Below, one piece after another: positions 1 through 10,259 of a DNA stretch of 64,000 bases (positions are counted from its first letter, which is position 1; every line of letters starts with the position of its first letter). The position numbers and the translations under genes were made by a program. Source of the stretch: Dactylorhiza incarnata (taxonomy: Eukaryota > Streptophyta > Magnoliopsida > Asparagales > Orchidaceae); NCBI GenBank assembly GCA_033032865.1, contig JAWHQI010000064.1:7564001-7628000 (forward strand), in the 5' to 3' direction. The notes beneath the pieces are model-generated. The model was not told the origin of the DNA. It did no database searches and saw only the letters and a program-made list of their open reading frames with translations.

Positions 1-990
1 AACCAGATCAAAGAACCTATAGCCAAACTCGTTGTTGCGTCCATATCTCAGAAAGATGCATTGTCTGGCCTTGGAATCCAACTTTGATCTTTCGTCCTAA
101 GGGACATCCACAAAGGCTCTAAACCAAAGACCCTTAAGTGACTATATTAAGGGCTCTTCCCATACCAGACTCTATCAAGAATGTCATCATGTAATACATA
201 ACTGGGAGATAAGTTGATGACATGTGCAGCTGCGTATAAATCCTCACCCCAAAATATGTCAGACAGCTTTGACTCAGATAGCATGCACCTCACCTTCTCC
301 ATCAAGGTCATATTCATTCTTTCAGCTACGTCTTTCAACTGTGGCATCTTGGGCAGAGTATTTTCATGTCTAATCTCTTGCTCTTTGTAGTACTCATCAA
401 AATGACCAATATATTATCCTTCGTTGTCAGACCTGATGCACTTTAGCTTATCCCGGATTGCCTTTCCACCTCAGCGTGAAATTTCCAGAAAGTATCGAGA
501 ACCTCATCTTTGGTCTTAATAACATAGATCCAAGGTTTTCTCGAATAATCATCAATGAATGTCACGAAGTAAGATGCACCTCCTCTTATCTTGACCATCA
601 GAGGCCCGCAGACATCAATGTGTACAAGCTTCAGCGGCTCGAATCGTCTGGTGGCGTGTGGCTCTGGAATGATACTATATTCTGCTTTTCAGTCATATAA
701 TGGTCACATCTCTCTAACTGATCCACAGATAGATCCGAGAACATCTTATTTTGGGAGAGACATCTCAGACACTTCTGGCTAATGTGACTCAGTCTCCTAT
801 GTCATAAAGATGTGGATGCCCCATCTCTAACGGTGTTGGCCTTACCAGCTTCAGGTCTCCCCTCCATATAATATAGATCAATCTCTTTATAACCTCTATC
901 CACTACTAGTGATCCCTAGATTAGCTTCCGAAAATCTCCACCAAAGACACTCAAGTGTCGCTCATCACCTAGCTTCCCAACTAAAACTAG
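1..990 (-). pseudogene. Element A integrase fragment (duplicated copy)
   Basis: Minus-strand reading gives degraded copia integrase. About 440-350 carries the sequence around the second catalytic Asp (IRSDNEG, then a stop, then YIGHFDEYYKEQ). Next is a conserved stretch at 347-147 around AERMN and FWGEDLYAA, where the third catalytic residue sits in AERMN. Further upstream (about 990-700) is the pre-integrase region with HRRLSHIS and a Cys pair. It is a near-exact copy of 3229-4218. Stops (for example in DNEG*YIG) and its isolation next to a truncated LTR rule out function. Confidence 0.85.
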
Positions 991-2090
991 TGTTGGGAAT
1001 CCTGCTCACATGATTCCTGATTTGAAGAAGTCAACAAGTCAAGAATACTTCACTTTGTATTTAACATTCCATCTAGTTCATGCTTGCAGGAATCGACAAT
1101 ATGCCATGTACCTTAGCTATTTTACTAAGTACACATCATCGAGAAGAACAGGCGATATCGTCGACAATGCGTGCTTGTCGTCGTAATGACGGGAAGAGCA
1201 GCAGCCGCTGAGAAGCAAAGTATTCGTCGAACGCTGAGACATGGCGAGATCGTCGAACAAAGAATGTCGTTCGTCGAACGAAGAACGGCAATCATCGAAC
1301 GAAGGATGGCAAGTTCGTCGATCGCAGAATGATGTTCGTCGAATGCAGAGAGGTCACAGGACATCGTCGTGTGTAACTCATGTCGTCGAGAGAATACATG
1401 ATCACGATGACATGATGCAAGAAGGAAGCTCACGACGACATGATGCAAGAAGGAAGCTCACGACGACACTGTAAGAGAAAGAAGATCGTTGTATATACAG
1501 AATCGCCAGGATATCTTGTATCGTCGAGATACCAGCATCAGGGGCAGAGGCAAGAAGATTTGAAGGACTGCTAAAGCTCAAGGCATGAAGATGTACATAT
1601 CGTCGAGACAGAATTCAAACGTCGCAGCGCGCTGTCAGCATTTAATACCGCCGCCTGATTGTCCAATCAACGTGTGCACCTAAGGAATAAAGCTATGATG
1701 GCGTGCTATTTTGAAATGGGCATCTGACAGAAAAGGACATTGATTATGACCGTTGAGCAGTATTCTCTGTTCTATAAAAAGGAACGAAGGGTGCCCTAGG
1801 AATTCTCTCGAACACAAGAGCGAGAAAGTATCCCGCCGCTACATTTGAACAATCTTTCTGCGGAGAAGAGGAGGAACAAGGAGAGAACAATAATCAAGTG
1901 TTCTCTGAAGAATCAGTCATCTTCATCGACTGATAAGAAGACGTTTATCATCCGTCTATGAGAGGGGAGTGAAGAAGGAGTCATGCTGAAAAGATCAGAT
2001 CTGAAGCATCCTCTTCAACTCAATAAGCCGATCTCCATCGGGCTAAGAAGCTGACTCCATCAGGCTAAGAAGCCGATCTCAATCAGGCTA
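991..2090 (+). repeat. Truncated element B LTR (5' 1.1 kb)
   Basis: Begins TGTTGGGAATCC exactly like the B LTRs at 4219 and 7696 and carries the GTTCGTCGAAC motif cluster (about 1215-1375) and the TATA box TATAAAAAGG at 1773-1782. It ends abruptly at 2090 where element A RT begins. It has two copies of a 28-bp unit (about 1390-1460), as in the 5' LTR of B; the 3' LTR has one copy, so the 5' LTR was the source. Confidence 0.9.
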
Positions 2091-2625
2091 GGTTCTCCTT
2101 CCCTTTCACCCTGAAACCTTCAAGATGCTCCATATACAACTCCTCCTCAATATCATCATGCATAAAGGCGGTCTTGACATCCATCTCCTCAATCTCCAGG
2201 TTTAGCCTCGCAGCAAGGCCAAAAGCAACTCAGATATATGACATATTCACAACAGGAGAGAAGATCTCACCGAAATCAACTCCATGTTTCTGACTGAAAC
2301 CTTTCACCACTAATCTTGCCTTGTATCTAAGTGGTTTCGAGGGGTCTTCCTATTTTACTCTAAAAAATTACTGATTATTCAGAGTCTTCTTGCCCTTAGG
2401 TAATCTCACCAAATCATAAGTGTGGTTCTCATACAAAGACTGCATCTCCTCCTACATAGTAACCGTCCATTCTTTCTTCTCCGAGCTCTGCATTGCCTCA
2501 TCAAAGTACTCGGGCTCCCCCAGCATAAGTCAACAAAATATACTTAGTAGTGAAGTATCTCGAAGATGGGTGTCTGACTCTATCAGACCTCCGTGGAGTG
2601 AGCTCAGCTGCTGGTATACTTGTTC
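2091..2625 (-). pseudogene. Element A reverse transcriptase fragment
   Basis: Read from 2625 down to 2091, the minus strand encodes the N-terminal part of a Ty1/copia RT: a linker, then YKARLVVKGFSQKHGVDF, a degraded FSPVVNMS block with a stop, and MDVKTAFMHDDIEEELYME, the finger region of copia RT just before the palm. The catalytic YVDD block and everything after it are absent, because the sequence joins a truncated B LTR at 2090. This places the duplication breakpoint inside the RT gene of A. Confidence 0.85.
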
Positions 2626-2985
2626 AAAAAAACCGGGCCCAGGGGGCCGGCCCGGGCCCGGCCCGGAAAAAGCCCGTCGAGGCCCGGGCCCGCGCAAAGC
2701 CCGTCTGGGCCTGGGCTAGGCTTAGGGGTCCTAACTGGGCCCCCATATTAGGCAAATGCCAGGCCTGGTGCCCGGGCCGGGCCGGGCAAAGCCCGGTTTA
2801 CCGGGCTCTTGAAAAGCCTGGTTTGGCCATGGCAGCCATAAGGCCTGGCCCGGCCCTGGGGGCCTTGGCAGGCCCCCATTTGGAGGGAAAGCCCGAGCCC
2901 GGCCCGGTTAAGGCTAGGCCCGGGCCGGGCTCGGTAGGCCCGGTCTCGTCCCAGGCCCGCCGGGCTTTTGGGGCAGGAATAGCTG
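2620..2985. mobile_element. GC-rich GGCCCGG insertion in element A pol (hAT-like?)
   Basis: About 360 bp of very GC-rich sequence made of degenerate GGGCCCGG/GGCCCGGCCC words, flanked by ordinary copia coding sequence. The flanks share agctgctggtRta (R is a on the left at about 2609-2621, g on the right at about 2983-2995), which may contain a target duplication. Runs of GGCCCGGCCC are familiar from subterminal regions of plant hAT-type non-autonomous elements, so I infer such an element. Clear terminal inverted repeats were not resolved. Open frames inside it (Pro/Gly/Ala-rich) are low complexity and not genes. Confidence 0.5.
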
Positions 2986-4218
2986 CTGGTGTAGGCATCT
3001 CATCAATGATGTCGTCAACAATTTCAGGCTTACCATCGATAATGTCCTCATGATCTGGAAGTGTTTCAGTATCTTGTACTCAGGCTCGGCGGCCTCCTCG
3101 ACATCATCACCTCCAATCAATGGAGATTTTGCATCAGTGCAAGAGTCAGCCTTCTCAATCTTCTCAAGATCAACCATAGTTTGATCCTCACAAAATATAG
3201 CATCGCATCTGCGTACAAGTTTCTTCTCAACCAGATCAAAGAACCTATAGCCAAACTCGTTGTTGCGTCCATATCTCAGAAAGATGCATTGTCTGGCCTT
3301 GGAATCCAACTTTGATCTTTCGTCCTAAGGGACATCCACAAAGGCTCTAAACCAAAGACCCTTAAGTGACTATATTAAGGGCTCTTCCCATACCAGACTC
3401 TATCAAGAATGTCATCATGTAATACATAACTGGGAGATAAGTTGATGACATGTGCAGCTGCGTATAAATCCTCACCCCAAAATATGTCAGACAGCTTTGA
3501 CTCAGATAGCATGCACCTCACCTTCTCCATCAAGGTCATATTCATTCTTTCAGCTACGTCTTTCAACTGTGGCATCTTGGGCAGAGTATTTTCATGTCTA
3601 ATCTCTTGCTCTTTGTAGTACTCATCAAAATGACCAATATATTATCCTTCGTTGTCAGACCTGATGCACTTTAGCTTATCCCGGATTGCCTTTCCACCTC
3701 AGCGTGAAATTTCCAGAAAGTATCGAGAACCTCATCTTTGGTCTTAATAACATAGATCCAAGGTTTTCTCGAATAATCATCAATGAATGTCACGAAGTAA
3801 GATGCACCTCCTCTTATCTTGACCATCAGAGGCCCGTAGACATCAATGTGTACAAGCTTCAGCGGCTCGAATCGTCTGGTGGCGTGTGGCTCTGGAATGA
3901 TACTATATTCTGCTTTTCAGTCATATAATGGTCACATCTCTCTAACTGATCCACAGATAGATCCGAGAACATCTTATTTTGGGAGAGACATCTCAGACAC
4001 TTCTGGCTAATGTGACTCAGTCTCCTATGTCATAAAGATGTGGATGCCCCATCTCTAACGGTGTTGGCCTTACCAGCTTCAGGTCTCCCCTCCATATAAT
4101 ATAGATCAATCTCTTTATAACCTCTATCCACTACTAGTGATCCCTAGATTAGCTTCCGAAAATCTCCACCAAAGACACTCAAGTGTCGCTCATCACCTAG
4201 CTTCCCAACTAAAACTAG
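2986..4218 (-). pseudogene. Element A integrase
   Basis: From 4218 downwards the minus strand gives pre-integrase sequence (GKLGDERHLSVFGGDF), a stop, HRRLSHISQKCLRC, the SDNEG region and the AERMN block (3575-3375). At 3309-2986 follow the integrase C-terminal motif KARQCIFLRYGRNNEFGYRF and a variable Asp/Glu-rich linker leading to RT. This fits a copia integrase with zinc-binding, catalytic and C-terminal segments. Several in-frame stops interrupt it. The upstream part lies beyond element B, at 9414 and higher. Confidence 0.85.
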
Positions 4219-5318
4219 TGTTGGGAATCCTGCTCACATGATTCCTGATTTGAAGAAGTCAACAAGTCAAGAATACTTCACTTTGTATTTAACATTCCAT
4301 CTAGTTCATGCTTGCAGGAATCGACAATATGCCATGTACCTTAGCTATTTTACTAAGTACACATCATCGAGAAGAACATGCGATATCGTCGACAATGCGT
4401 GCTTGTCGTCGTAATGACGGGAAGAGCAGCAGCCGCTGAGAAGCAAAGTATTCGTCGAACGCTGAGACATGGCGAGATCGTCGAACAAAGAATGTCGTTC
4501 GTCGAACGAAGAACGGCAATCATCGAACGAAGGATGGCAAGTTCGTCGATCGCAGAATGTTGTTCGTCGAACGCAGAGAGGTCACAGGACATCGTTGTGT
4601 GTAACTCATGTCGTCGAGAGAATACATGATCACGACGACATGATGCAAGAAGGAAGCTCATGACGACATGATGCAAGAAGGAAGCTCACGACGACACTGT
4701 CAGAGAAAGAAGATCCTCGTATATACAGAATCGCCAGGATATCTTGTATCGTCGAGATACCAGCATCAGGGGCAGAGGCAAGAAGATTTGAAGGACCGCT
4801 AAAGCTCAAGGCATGAAGATGTACATATCGTCAAGACAGAATTCAAACGTCGCAGCGCGCTGTCAGCATTTAATACCGCCGCCTGATTGTCCAATCAACG
4901 TGTGCACCTAAGGAATAAAGCTATGATGGCGTGCTCTTTTGAAATGGGCATCTGACAGAAAAGGACATTGATTATGACCGTTGAGCAGTATTCTCTGTTC
5001 TATAAAAAGGAACGAAGGGTGCCCTAGGAATTCTCTCGAACACAAGAGCGAGAAAGTATCCCGTCGCTACATTTGAGCAATCTTTCTGCGGAGAAGAGGA
5101 GGAACAAGGAGAGAACAATAATCAAGTGTTCTTTGAAGAATCAGTCATCTTCATCGATTGATAAGAAGATGTTTATCATCCGTCTATGAGAGGGGAGTGA
5201 AGAAGGAGTCGTGCTGAAAAGATCAGATCTGAAGCATCCTCTTCAACTCAAGAAGCCGATCTCCATCAGGCTAAGAAGCTGACTCCATCAGGCTAAGAAG
5301 CCGATCTCCATCAGGCTA
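3229..5318. repeat. Right copy of the 2.09-kb direct duplication
   Basis: Matches 1-2090 with only scattered single-base differences (609 reads c in the left copy, 3837 reads t). This copy is the parental arrangement: its integrase part is continuous with element A on the left, and its LTR part continues to a complete element B LTR on the right. Confidence 0.93.
5001..5010 (+). promoter_or_regulatory. TATA box of element B 5' LTR
   Basis: TATAAAAAGG, about 780 bp into the LTR and downstream of the CpG-rich motif cluster. The same box is at 1773 in the truncated copy and at 8450 in the 3' LTR. Transcription is expected to start about 30 bp further on. Confidence 0.7.
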
Positions 5319-5371
5319 AGTTGCCGATCAACATTCGGCAGAACAGACAGTTTTCTTTACTGTATTTTCTT

Positions 5372-5712
5372 GTAAGGCTTGCGGGCCAAATTGTCTAGCT
5401 TGAGGGCTGGAGAACTGTGAGGCTTGAGGGCCAGAGTAGTGGACTTGTGGGTCCGACATTGTCTAGCTTGAGGGCTGGAGAGCTGCGAGGCTTGAGGGCC
5501 AGGGCAGTGCGCTTGCGGGTGCGATCTATCGAGCTTGCGGGCTCGGGGGCAGTAGGGGCTTGCGGGCCTAGGATGTTTGGACTTGCGAGTCCGTGTTGTA
5601 GGGCTTGAGGGCCTGAGTGTCGAGCTTGCGGGCTCGGGGGCAGTAGGAGTTTGCGGGCCTAGGCTGTTGGGACTTGCGGGTCCGAGGTGTAAGGCTTGAG
5701 GGCCTAAAGTTT
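5372..5712 (+). repeat. Degenerate ~27-30-bp repeats in element B LTR
   Basis: More than ten alternations of 'ggcttgCGGGcc', 'cttgagggc' and 'acttgCGGGTCCG' words separated by short variable spacers. The same array is in the 3' LTR at about 8820-9160. It lies downstream of the TATA box, so it should be in the transcribed R/U5 part. Confidence 0.75.
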
Positions 5713-5949
5713 TTGGCGGCGTTTGCCGAGCCTAGCACACTGCTGGGTAGGCGGAGAGGGAAAGAGGACTACTCAAGACACCCTGTCTTGAGGAACCTCT
5801 ATAGATAGTTGTGTGCTTTCTGTGATTTGCTCTTCCTTTCTTGGATATATTAACCTGGTAGCAAGAAAATCCTAAAGGGGCTTATATCGAAAGAAAATCC
5901 TATTCACCCCCCTCTAGGTGATTAAAGTAGACACCCCATAAACAACAAG

Positions 5950-5960
5950 TGGTATCAGAG
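5950..5960 (+). other. Primer-binding site of element B
   Basis: TGGTATCAGAG, complementary to the 3' end of initiator tRNA-Met, two bases after the 5' LTR. Confidence 0.85.
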
Positions 5961-6029
5961 GGAGGTTGTTCAAAGAAAAGCTTAACATCTTGAACAGATC
6001 TGCCAGGGGGTGTCTTAGTACCTTAGGCT

Positions 6030-7261
6030 ATGGAATCAAGAATAGCTGAATGCTCTAGGGAGAACTTTGCCCTATGGAAAGTAAGAGTAAGAATATTCAT
6101 GGAGGTAATAGATCCTAGAATGTTCAGAGTTGTTCAAGAAGGGGCTTATTTCTCTCAGACAGTGTCCAAGAAAATTCTAGACAACTTGGATAAGAAAGCC
6201 AAAGACATTATTGCTGGTGCAGTTAATATCTCCACATTCCAGAGACTGGCTCACTGCATAACAACAAAAGAGATGTGGAACTCTCTAACTGTCCTTATGC
6301 AAGGATCTCAAGAAGAGAGTCATAAGAATGAGTTTGGATTGACCGTCTTATCTGCGTCAGAAGAAGAGAGTCATCAGGATGATCCTAGATTGACCGTCTC
6401 ATCTGCGTCAGAAGAAGAGAGTCATCAGAATGAGCCTAGATTGACCATCTCATCTGCGTCAGAAGAAGAGAGTCATCAGGATGAGGTTTGTCCCAAGCGC
6501 ATAAGGGCTCCTCTTTCTACTTCCGATTCAGATTCGGAGTCAAGCTCATCCAGCGATGATGACTGGTCAAGATCTTACAACGATCTTCTAGAAGAGGTCA
6601 AGACTCTCAAGATGCTGTGCAAGCAGCAGATGCAAAAATCTCCTCTCTTCAAGCAAGAAATCTTGATCTCTCACAGAAAGCAGAAAAACTAACTCTAGAG
6701 AGTGCTGAGTTTTGTCAACTCAAGAAGGACAAAATGCAGCCCAATGTCCCGAAGGTCAATGTCCTGAAGGTCAAGAATGGCAACACCAGAAGGATGGAGG
6801 ATAAGCTTGCCACTGAAGTGAAGCCCGTTGCAAGCTCCTACAAATCCAAGATCATGCCTAGAATCTACAAAGAACCCCAGAAAGGTGTGAGGAGGCAAAA
6901 ACAGGTTGAGCTCAGAGAAGAGAAGAAATCTTTAAAAAGGACTGACTCTAAAAGGATAACTATGGTCGATAGTAACAAAAATCATGTCCACCATCAGCAC
7001 AGTTCACCTTCTTTGCTTCATTCAGTCGTTCGCACACAAAGAACCCCTGCTCATATAGTCAGATAGAAGGGAAGATACAACAGGTTTGACTGCTGGTGCT
7101 GTGGAAAAACAGGACACTTTGCCATTGACTGTTGGCACAACTCCAGTGTGCCCAGCACAAAGAAGAGACCTTCCGGAGCGGCTGAGGTAAGCATAAGAAT
7201 TCCTTATTGGGCTAACAAGAACCTAGGACCCAAGCTATCTTGGGTTCCTAAGGGATTTTAA
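6030..7261 (+). pseudogene. Element B gag
   Basis: Starts at ATG 6030. Residues 1-90 resemble the copia gag N-terminal domain (DUF4219/UBN2 type: FALWKVRVRIFMEVIDP, KEMWNSL). Next come a four-fold repeat (SASEEESHQ...), a Ser/Asp-rich stretch, and a coiled coil that continues in another frame after a frameshift near 6612-6690 (DAKISSLQARNLDL). After an in-frame stop at 7064-7066 the zinc knuckle CWCCGKTGHFAIDC (C-X2-C-X4-H-X4-C) and the ending SWVPKGF follow. In Sireviruses such an ending sits just before the protease motif; here it is followed by a stop (7259-7261) and noncoding sequence. It is a nucleocapsid-type protein gene with at least two disabling changes. Confidence 0.8.
6308..6484 (+). 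repeat. 51-bp in-frame tandem repeat in B gag
   Basis: About 3.5 units of 51 bp, each encoding a variant of SASEEESHQ-DEPRLTVS. Units differ at a few positions. The length is a multiple of three, so the frame is kept. Confidence 0.85.
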
Positions 7262-7390
7262 ATCCGTTTTGCAGGGAGGTCCACTTAGCCAATCAGCAGC
7301 ACTCAAGGCTAATGGACCATAAGTGATCCAGGATCAACTCTGGAATAAAGGAATCCTAACCCCATGTTAATCCAAGGGGCGTTATCACAT

Positions 7391-7695
7391 CAAGGGGGAG
7401 TCACTCACTCAAGAAAATCTCAAGTGGAGGACAGAAGTCAGAAAGGGGGAGAATGACATCAATATGCTCAAGACTAAGATGCTCAAGAAGACCTCAAAGA
7501 TAGGGGGAGCAAAGATGTCAAGAAGAAGGGGGAGCCACAAAAGAGGAGGCATCCTATCAAGGGGGAGCCACAAGATTGATGTACTCATATGTTCAGCAAA
7601 AGATAAGTTAACCCTTCTACGCAAGATTATAATAATTACTGACAAGTGAAAGTAGTCTTGAATTGATATTCTGACTTCTTCAAATAGGGGGAGAT
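7391..7695 (+). promoter_or_regulatory. Multiplied polypurine-tract motifs and PPT of element B
   Basis: Six AGGGGGAG words at about 7393, 7444, 7502, 7527, 7560 and 7686; the last directly precedes the 3' LTR and is the likely plus-strand primer. No long coding sequence lies between 7262 and 7695. Confidence 0.8.
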
Positions 7696-9413
7696 TGTTG
7701 GGAATCCTGCTCACATGATTCTTGATTTGAAGAAGTCAACAAGTCAAGAATACTTCACTTTGTATTTGACATTCCATCTAGTTCATGCTTGCAGGAATCG
7801 ACAATATGTCATGTACCTTAGCTATTTTACTAAGTACACATCGTCGAGAATGATAGGCGATATCGTCGACAATGCGTGCTTGTCGTCGTAATGACGGGAA
7901 GAGCAGCAGCCGCTGAGAAGCAAAGTATTCGTCAAACGCTGAGACATGGCGAGATCGTCGAATGAAGAATGTCGTTCGTCGAACGAAGAACGACGATCGT
8001 CGAACGAAGGATGGCAAGTTCGTCGATCGCAGAATGCTGTTCGTCGAACGCAGAGAGGTCACAGGACATCGTTGTGTGTAACTCATGTCGTTGAGAGAAT
8101 ACATGATCACGACGACATGATGCAAGAAGGAAGCTCACGACGACACTGTCAGAGAAAGAAGATCGTCGTATATACAGAATCGCCAGGATATCTTGTATCG
8201 TCGAGATACCAGCATCAGGGGCAGAGGCAAGAAGATTTGAAGGACTGCTAAAGCTCAAGGCATGAAGATGTACATATCGTCAAGACAGAATTCAAACGTC
8301 GCAGCGCGCTGTCAGCATTTAATACCGCCGCCTGATTGTCCAATCAACGCGTGCACCTAAGGAATAGAGCTATGATGGTGTGCTCTTTTGAAATGGGCAT
8401 CTTACAGAAAAGGACATTGATTATGACCGTTGAGCAGTGTTCTCTGTTCTATAAAAAGGAACAAAGGGTGCCCTAGGAATTCTCTCGAACACAAGAGCGA
8501 GAAAGTATCCCGCCGCTACATTTGAACAATCTTTCTGCGGAGAAGAGGAGGAACAAGGAGAGAACATTAATCAAGTGTTCTCTGAAGAATCAGTCATCTT
8601 CATCGACTGATAAGAAGACGTTTATCATCCGGCTATGAGAGGGGAGTGAAGAAGGAGTCGTGCTGAAAAGATCAGATCTGAAGCATCCTCTTCAACTCAA
8701 GAAGCCGATCTCCATCAGGCTAAGAAGCTGACTCCATCAGGCTAAGAAGCCGATCTCCATCAGGCTAAGTTGTCGATCAACATCCGGCAGAAGAGACAGT
8801 TTTCTTTACTGTATTTTCTTGTAAGGCTTGCGGGCCAAATTGTCTAGCTTGAGGGCTGGTGAACTGTGAGGCTTGAGGGCTAGGGCAGTGGACTTGCGGG
8901 TCCGACATTGTCTAGCTTGAGGGATGGAGAGCTGCGAGGCTTGAGGGCCAGGGCAGTGCGCTTGCGGGCGCGATCTCGAGCTTGCGTGCTCGGGGGCAGT
9001 AGGGGCTTGCGGGCCTAGGCAGTTCGGACTTGCGGGTCCGTATTGTAGGGCTTGAGGGCCTGAGTGTCGAGCTTGCGGGCTCGGGGGTAGTAGGGGCTTG
9101 CAGGCCTAGGATGTTGGGACTTGCGAGTCTGAGGTGTAAGGCTTGAGGGCCTGAATGTTTTGGCGGCGTTTGCCGAGCCTAGCACACTGCTGGATAGGTG
9201 GAGAGGGAAAGAGGACTACTCAAGACACCCTGTCTTGAGGAACCTCTATAGATAGTTGTGTGCTTTCTGTGATTTGCTCTTCCTTTCTTGGATCTATTAA
9301 CCTGGTAGCAAGAAAATCCTAAAGGGGCTTATATTGAAAGAAAATCCTATTCACCCCCCCCCCCCCCCCCCCCCCCCCTCTAGGTGATTAAAGTAGACAC
9401 CCCATAAACAACA
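7696..9413 (+). repeat. Element B 3' LTR
   Basis: 1718 bp, collinear with 4219-5947. It has one copy of the 28-bp unit where the 5' LTR has two, a TATA box at 8450-8459, and a long C run (about 9354-9378) in place of the short C run of the 5' LTR. Confidence 0.92.
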
Positions 9414-10259
9414 GCTAGGTTGAAGCAGATGTCAGGTACATGTCGCACATCTCTTTGGATCATCAATCTTTCATTGATTGTCTTCAGGTGCATGCCTCTT
9501 CTTCCAATGACTTTACACGTGTCACCATTTTTCATCTTAAGCACCTCACAATCGTGAGTAGTGTAGGTGGCAAATAACTCTTTGTTATGGGAGACATGTG
9601 CAGAAGCACCCGAATCAACAATCCAACTTCGGTCATCACAAGAGAGTGTAGTTGTGACATTATCTCCAACAATGATGACATTGTCCTCCTCTAAGGATAT
9701 AGTAGCTGTTGTGTGACACTCCTTCCTATCATCAGTAGCCACTCTTTTCTTCTTCTCATTATTCTTTAGTGAATTACAGAACTTCTGAATATGCCCCTTC
9801 TTATGATAATAGTGGCACTCCACGTTTTGATAACATGATTTGGAGTTCCCCCTGATTTGGCTCCTATCGGTCTTCCTTCGTTTACTCTTGCTCCTGTCAC
9901 TCCCCTGGGCTCAATGTAGAAGACATTCACTCGTAAAGAAGAGCCTGAAAGTTCTTGAGACTTTCTTCTTACCTCCTCATTCACGATGTCACTCTTGACA
10001 ATCTTCATAGTAATAATGCCCCTGAGAGAGGAGTTGATTAGAGAAACTCTAACTATCTCCCAAGACTCTGAAAGATACTTCAACAACCATAATGTGGTGA
10101 CCCCATCCTCGATGATCAGCTTCATAGCAGTAAGTTTATAAGTAATACCTTGAAACTCGTTCACATGATCTAAGATGGGTGAGCCCTCTCTATACTTGAA
10201 ATCTCCAAGCTTCTTCAACAAATATAGCTTGTTGATGCCAATGCTTTTGGCATACAACG
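9414..10259 (-). pseudogene. Element A gag C-terminus and protease
   Basis: Minus strand from 10257 reads gag (LYAKSIGINKLYLLKKL, DHVNEFQGITYKL, LLKYLSESWEIVR). After a frameshift near 9820-9766 come the zinc knuckle CHYYHKKGHIQKFC and the aspartic-protease motif WIVDSGASAHVS (catalytic DSG), then VRHVPDICFNL, where element B interrupts it at 9414. The reading resumes at 4218. Element C cuts the upstream side at 10259. Length and order fit copia gag-PR. Confidence 0.88.

Larger units (their letters stand above)
1..2090. repeat. Left copy of a 2.09-kb direct duplication
   Basis: Bases 1-2090 match 3229-5318 almost base for base at a constant offset of 3228. The copy holds an element A integrase fragment (1-990) and the first 1.1 kb of an element B LTR (991-2090). 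Homology stops at 2090/5318, where this copy passes directly into element A RT sequence. The left limit is unknown because the window starts inside it. It could be a real unequal-exchange product or an assembly duplication. Confidence 0.93.
4219..5947 (+). repeat. Element B 5' LTR
   Basis: 1729 bp, TGTTGGGAA...AAACAACA. U3 holds GTTCGTCGAAC-type motifs (about 4445-4620) and two copies of a 28-bp unit (about 4632-4690). A TATA box follows at 5001. The 3' half holds a degenerate array of gcttgagggcc/cttgcgggtcc words, and the LTR ends with the tattcaccccc...ctaggtg stretch common in Sireviruses. Confidence 0.92.
4219..9413 (+). mobile_element. Element B: non-autonomous Sirevirus-like copia element (gag only)
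   Basis: Two similar LTRs (4219-5947 and 7696-9413) flank an interior of only about 1.75 kb. The interior has a tRNA-Met primer-binding site, a gag gene ending in a CCHC knuckle and the usual pre-protease stretch, and a polypurine tract. There is no protease, integrase, RT or RNase H. The 3' interior repeats the polypurine word AGGGGGAG six times, a trait associated with Sireviruses. Target duplication ACTAG/GCTAG (4 of 5). It must have been mobilised by enzymes supplied in trans, if at all. Confidence 0.88.

Noticed and set aside
2550..3053. Pro/Gly/Ala-rich ORFs on both strands
   Set aside because: They are translations of the GGCCCGG low-complexity insert, open on both strands because of base composition.
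5950..5960. tRNA gene remnants at the TGGTATCAGAG sites
   Set aside because: Only the 11-12 bases of the primer-binding site match; no cloverleaf nearby.
7778..8258. ORFs with repeated VRRS/SSNEE units (also at 1125-1474 and 4353-4676)
   Set aside because: They read through the GTTCGTCGAAC motif cluster of B's LTR on either strand; the repetition comes from the DNA motif, not from a protein.
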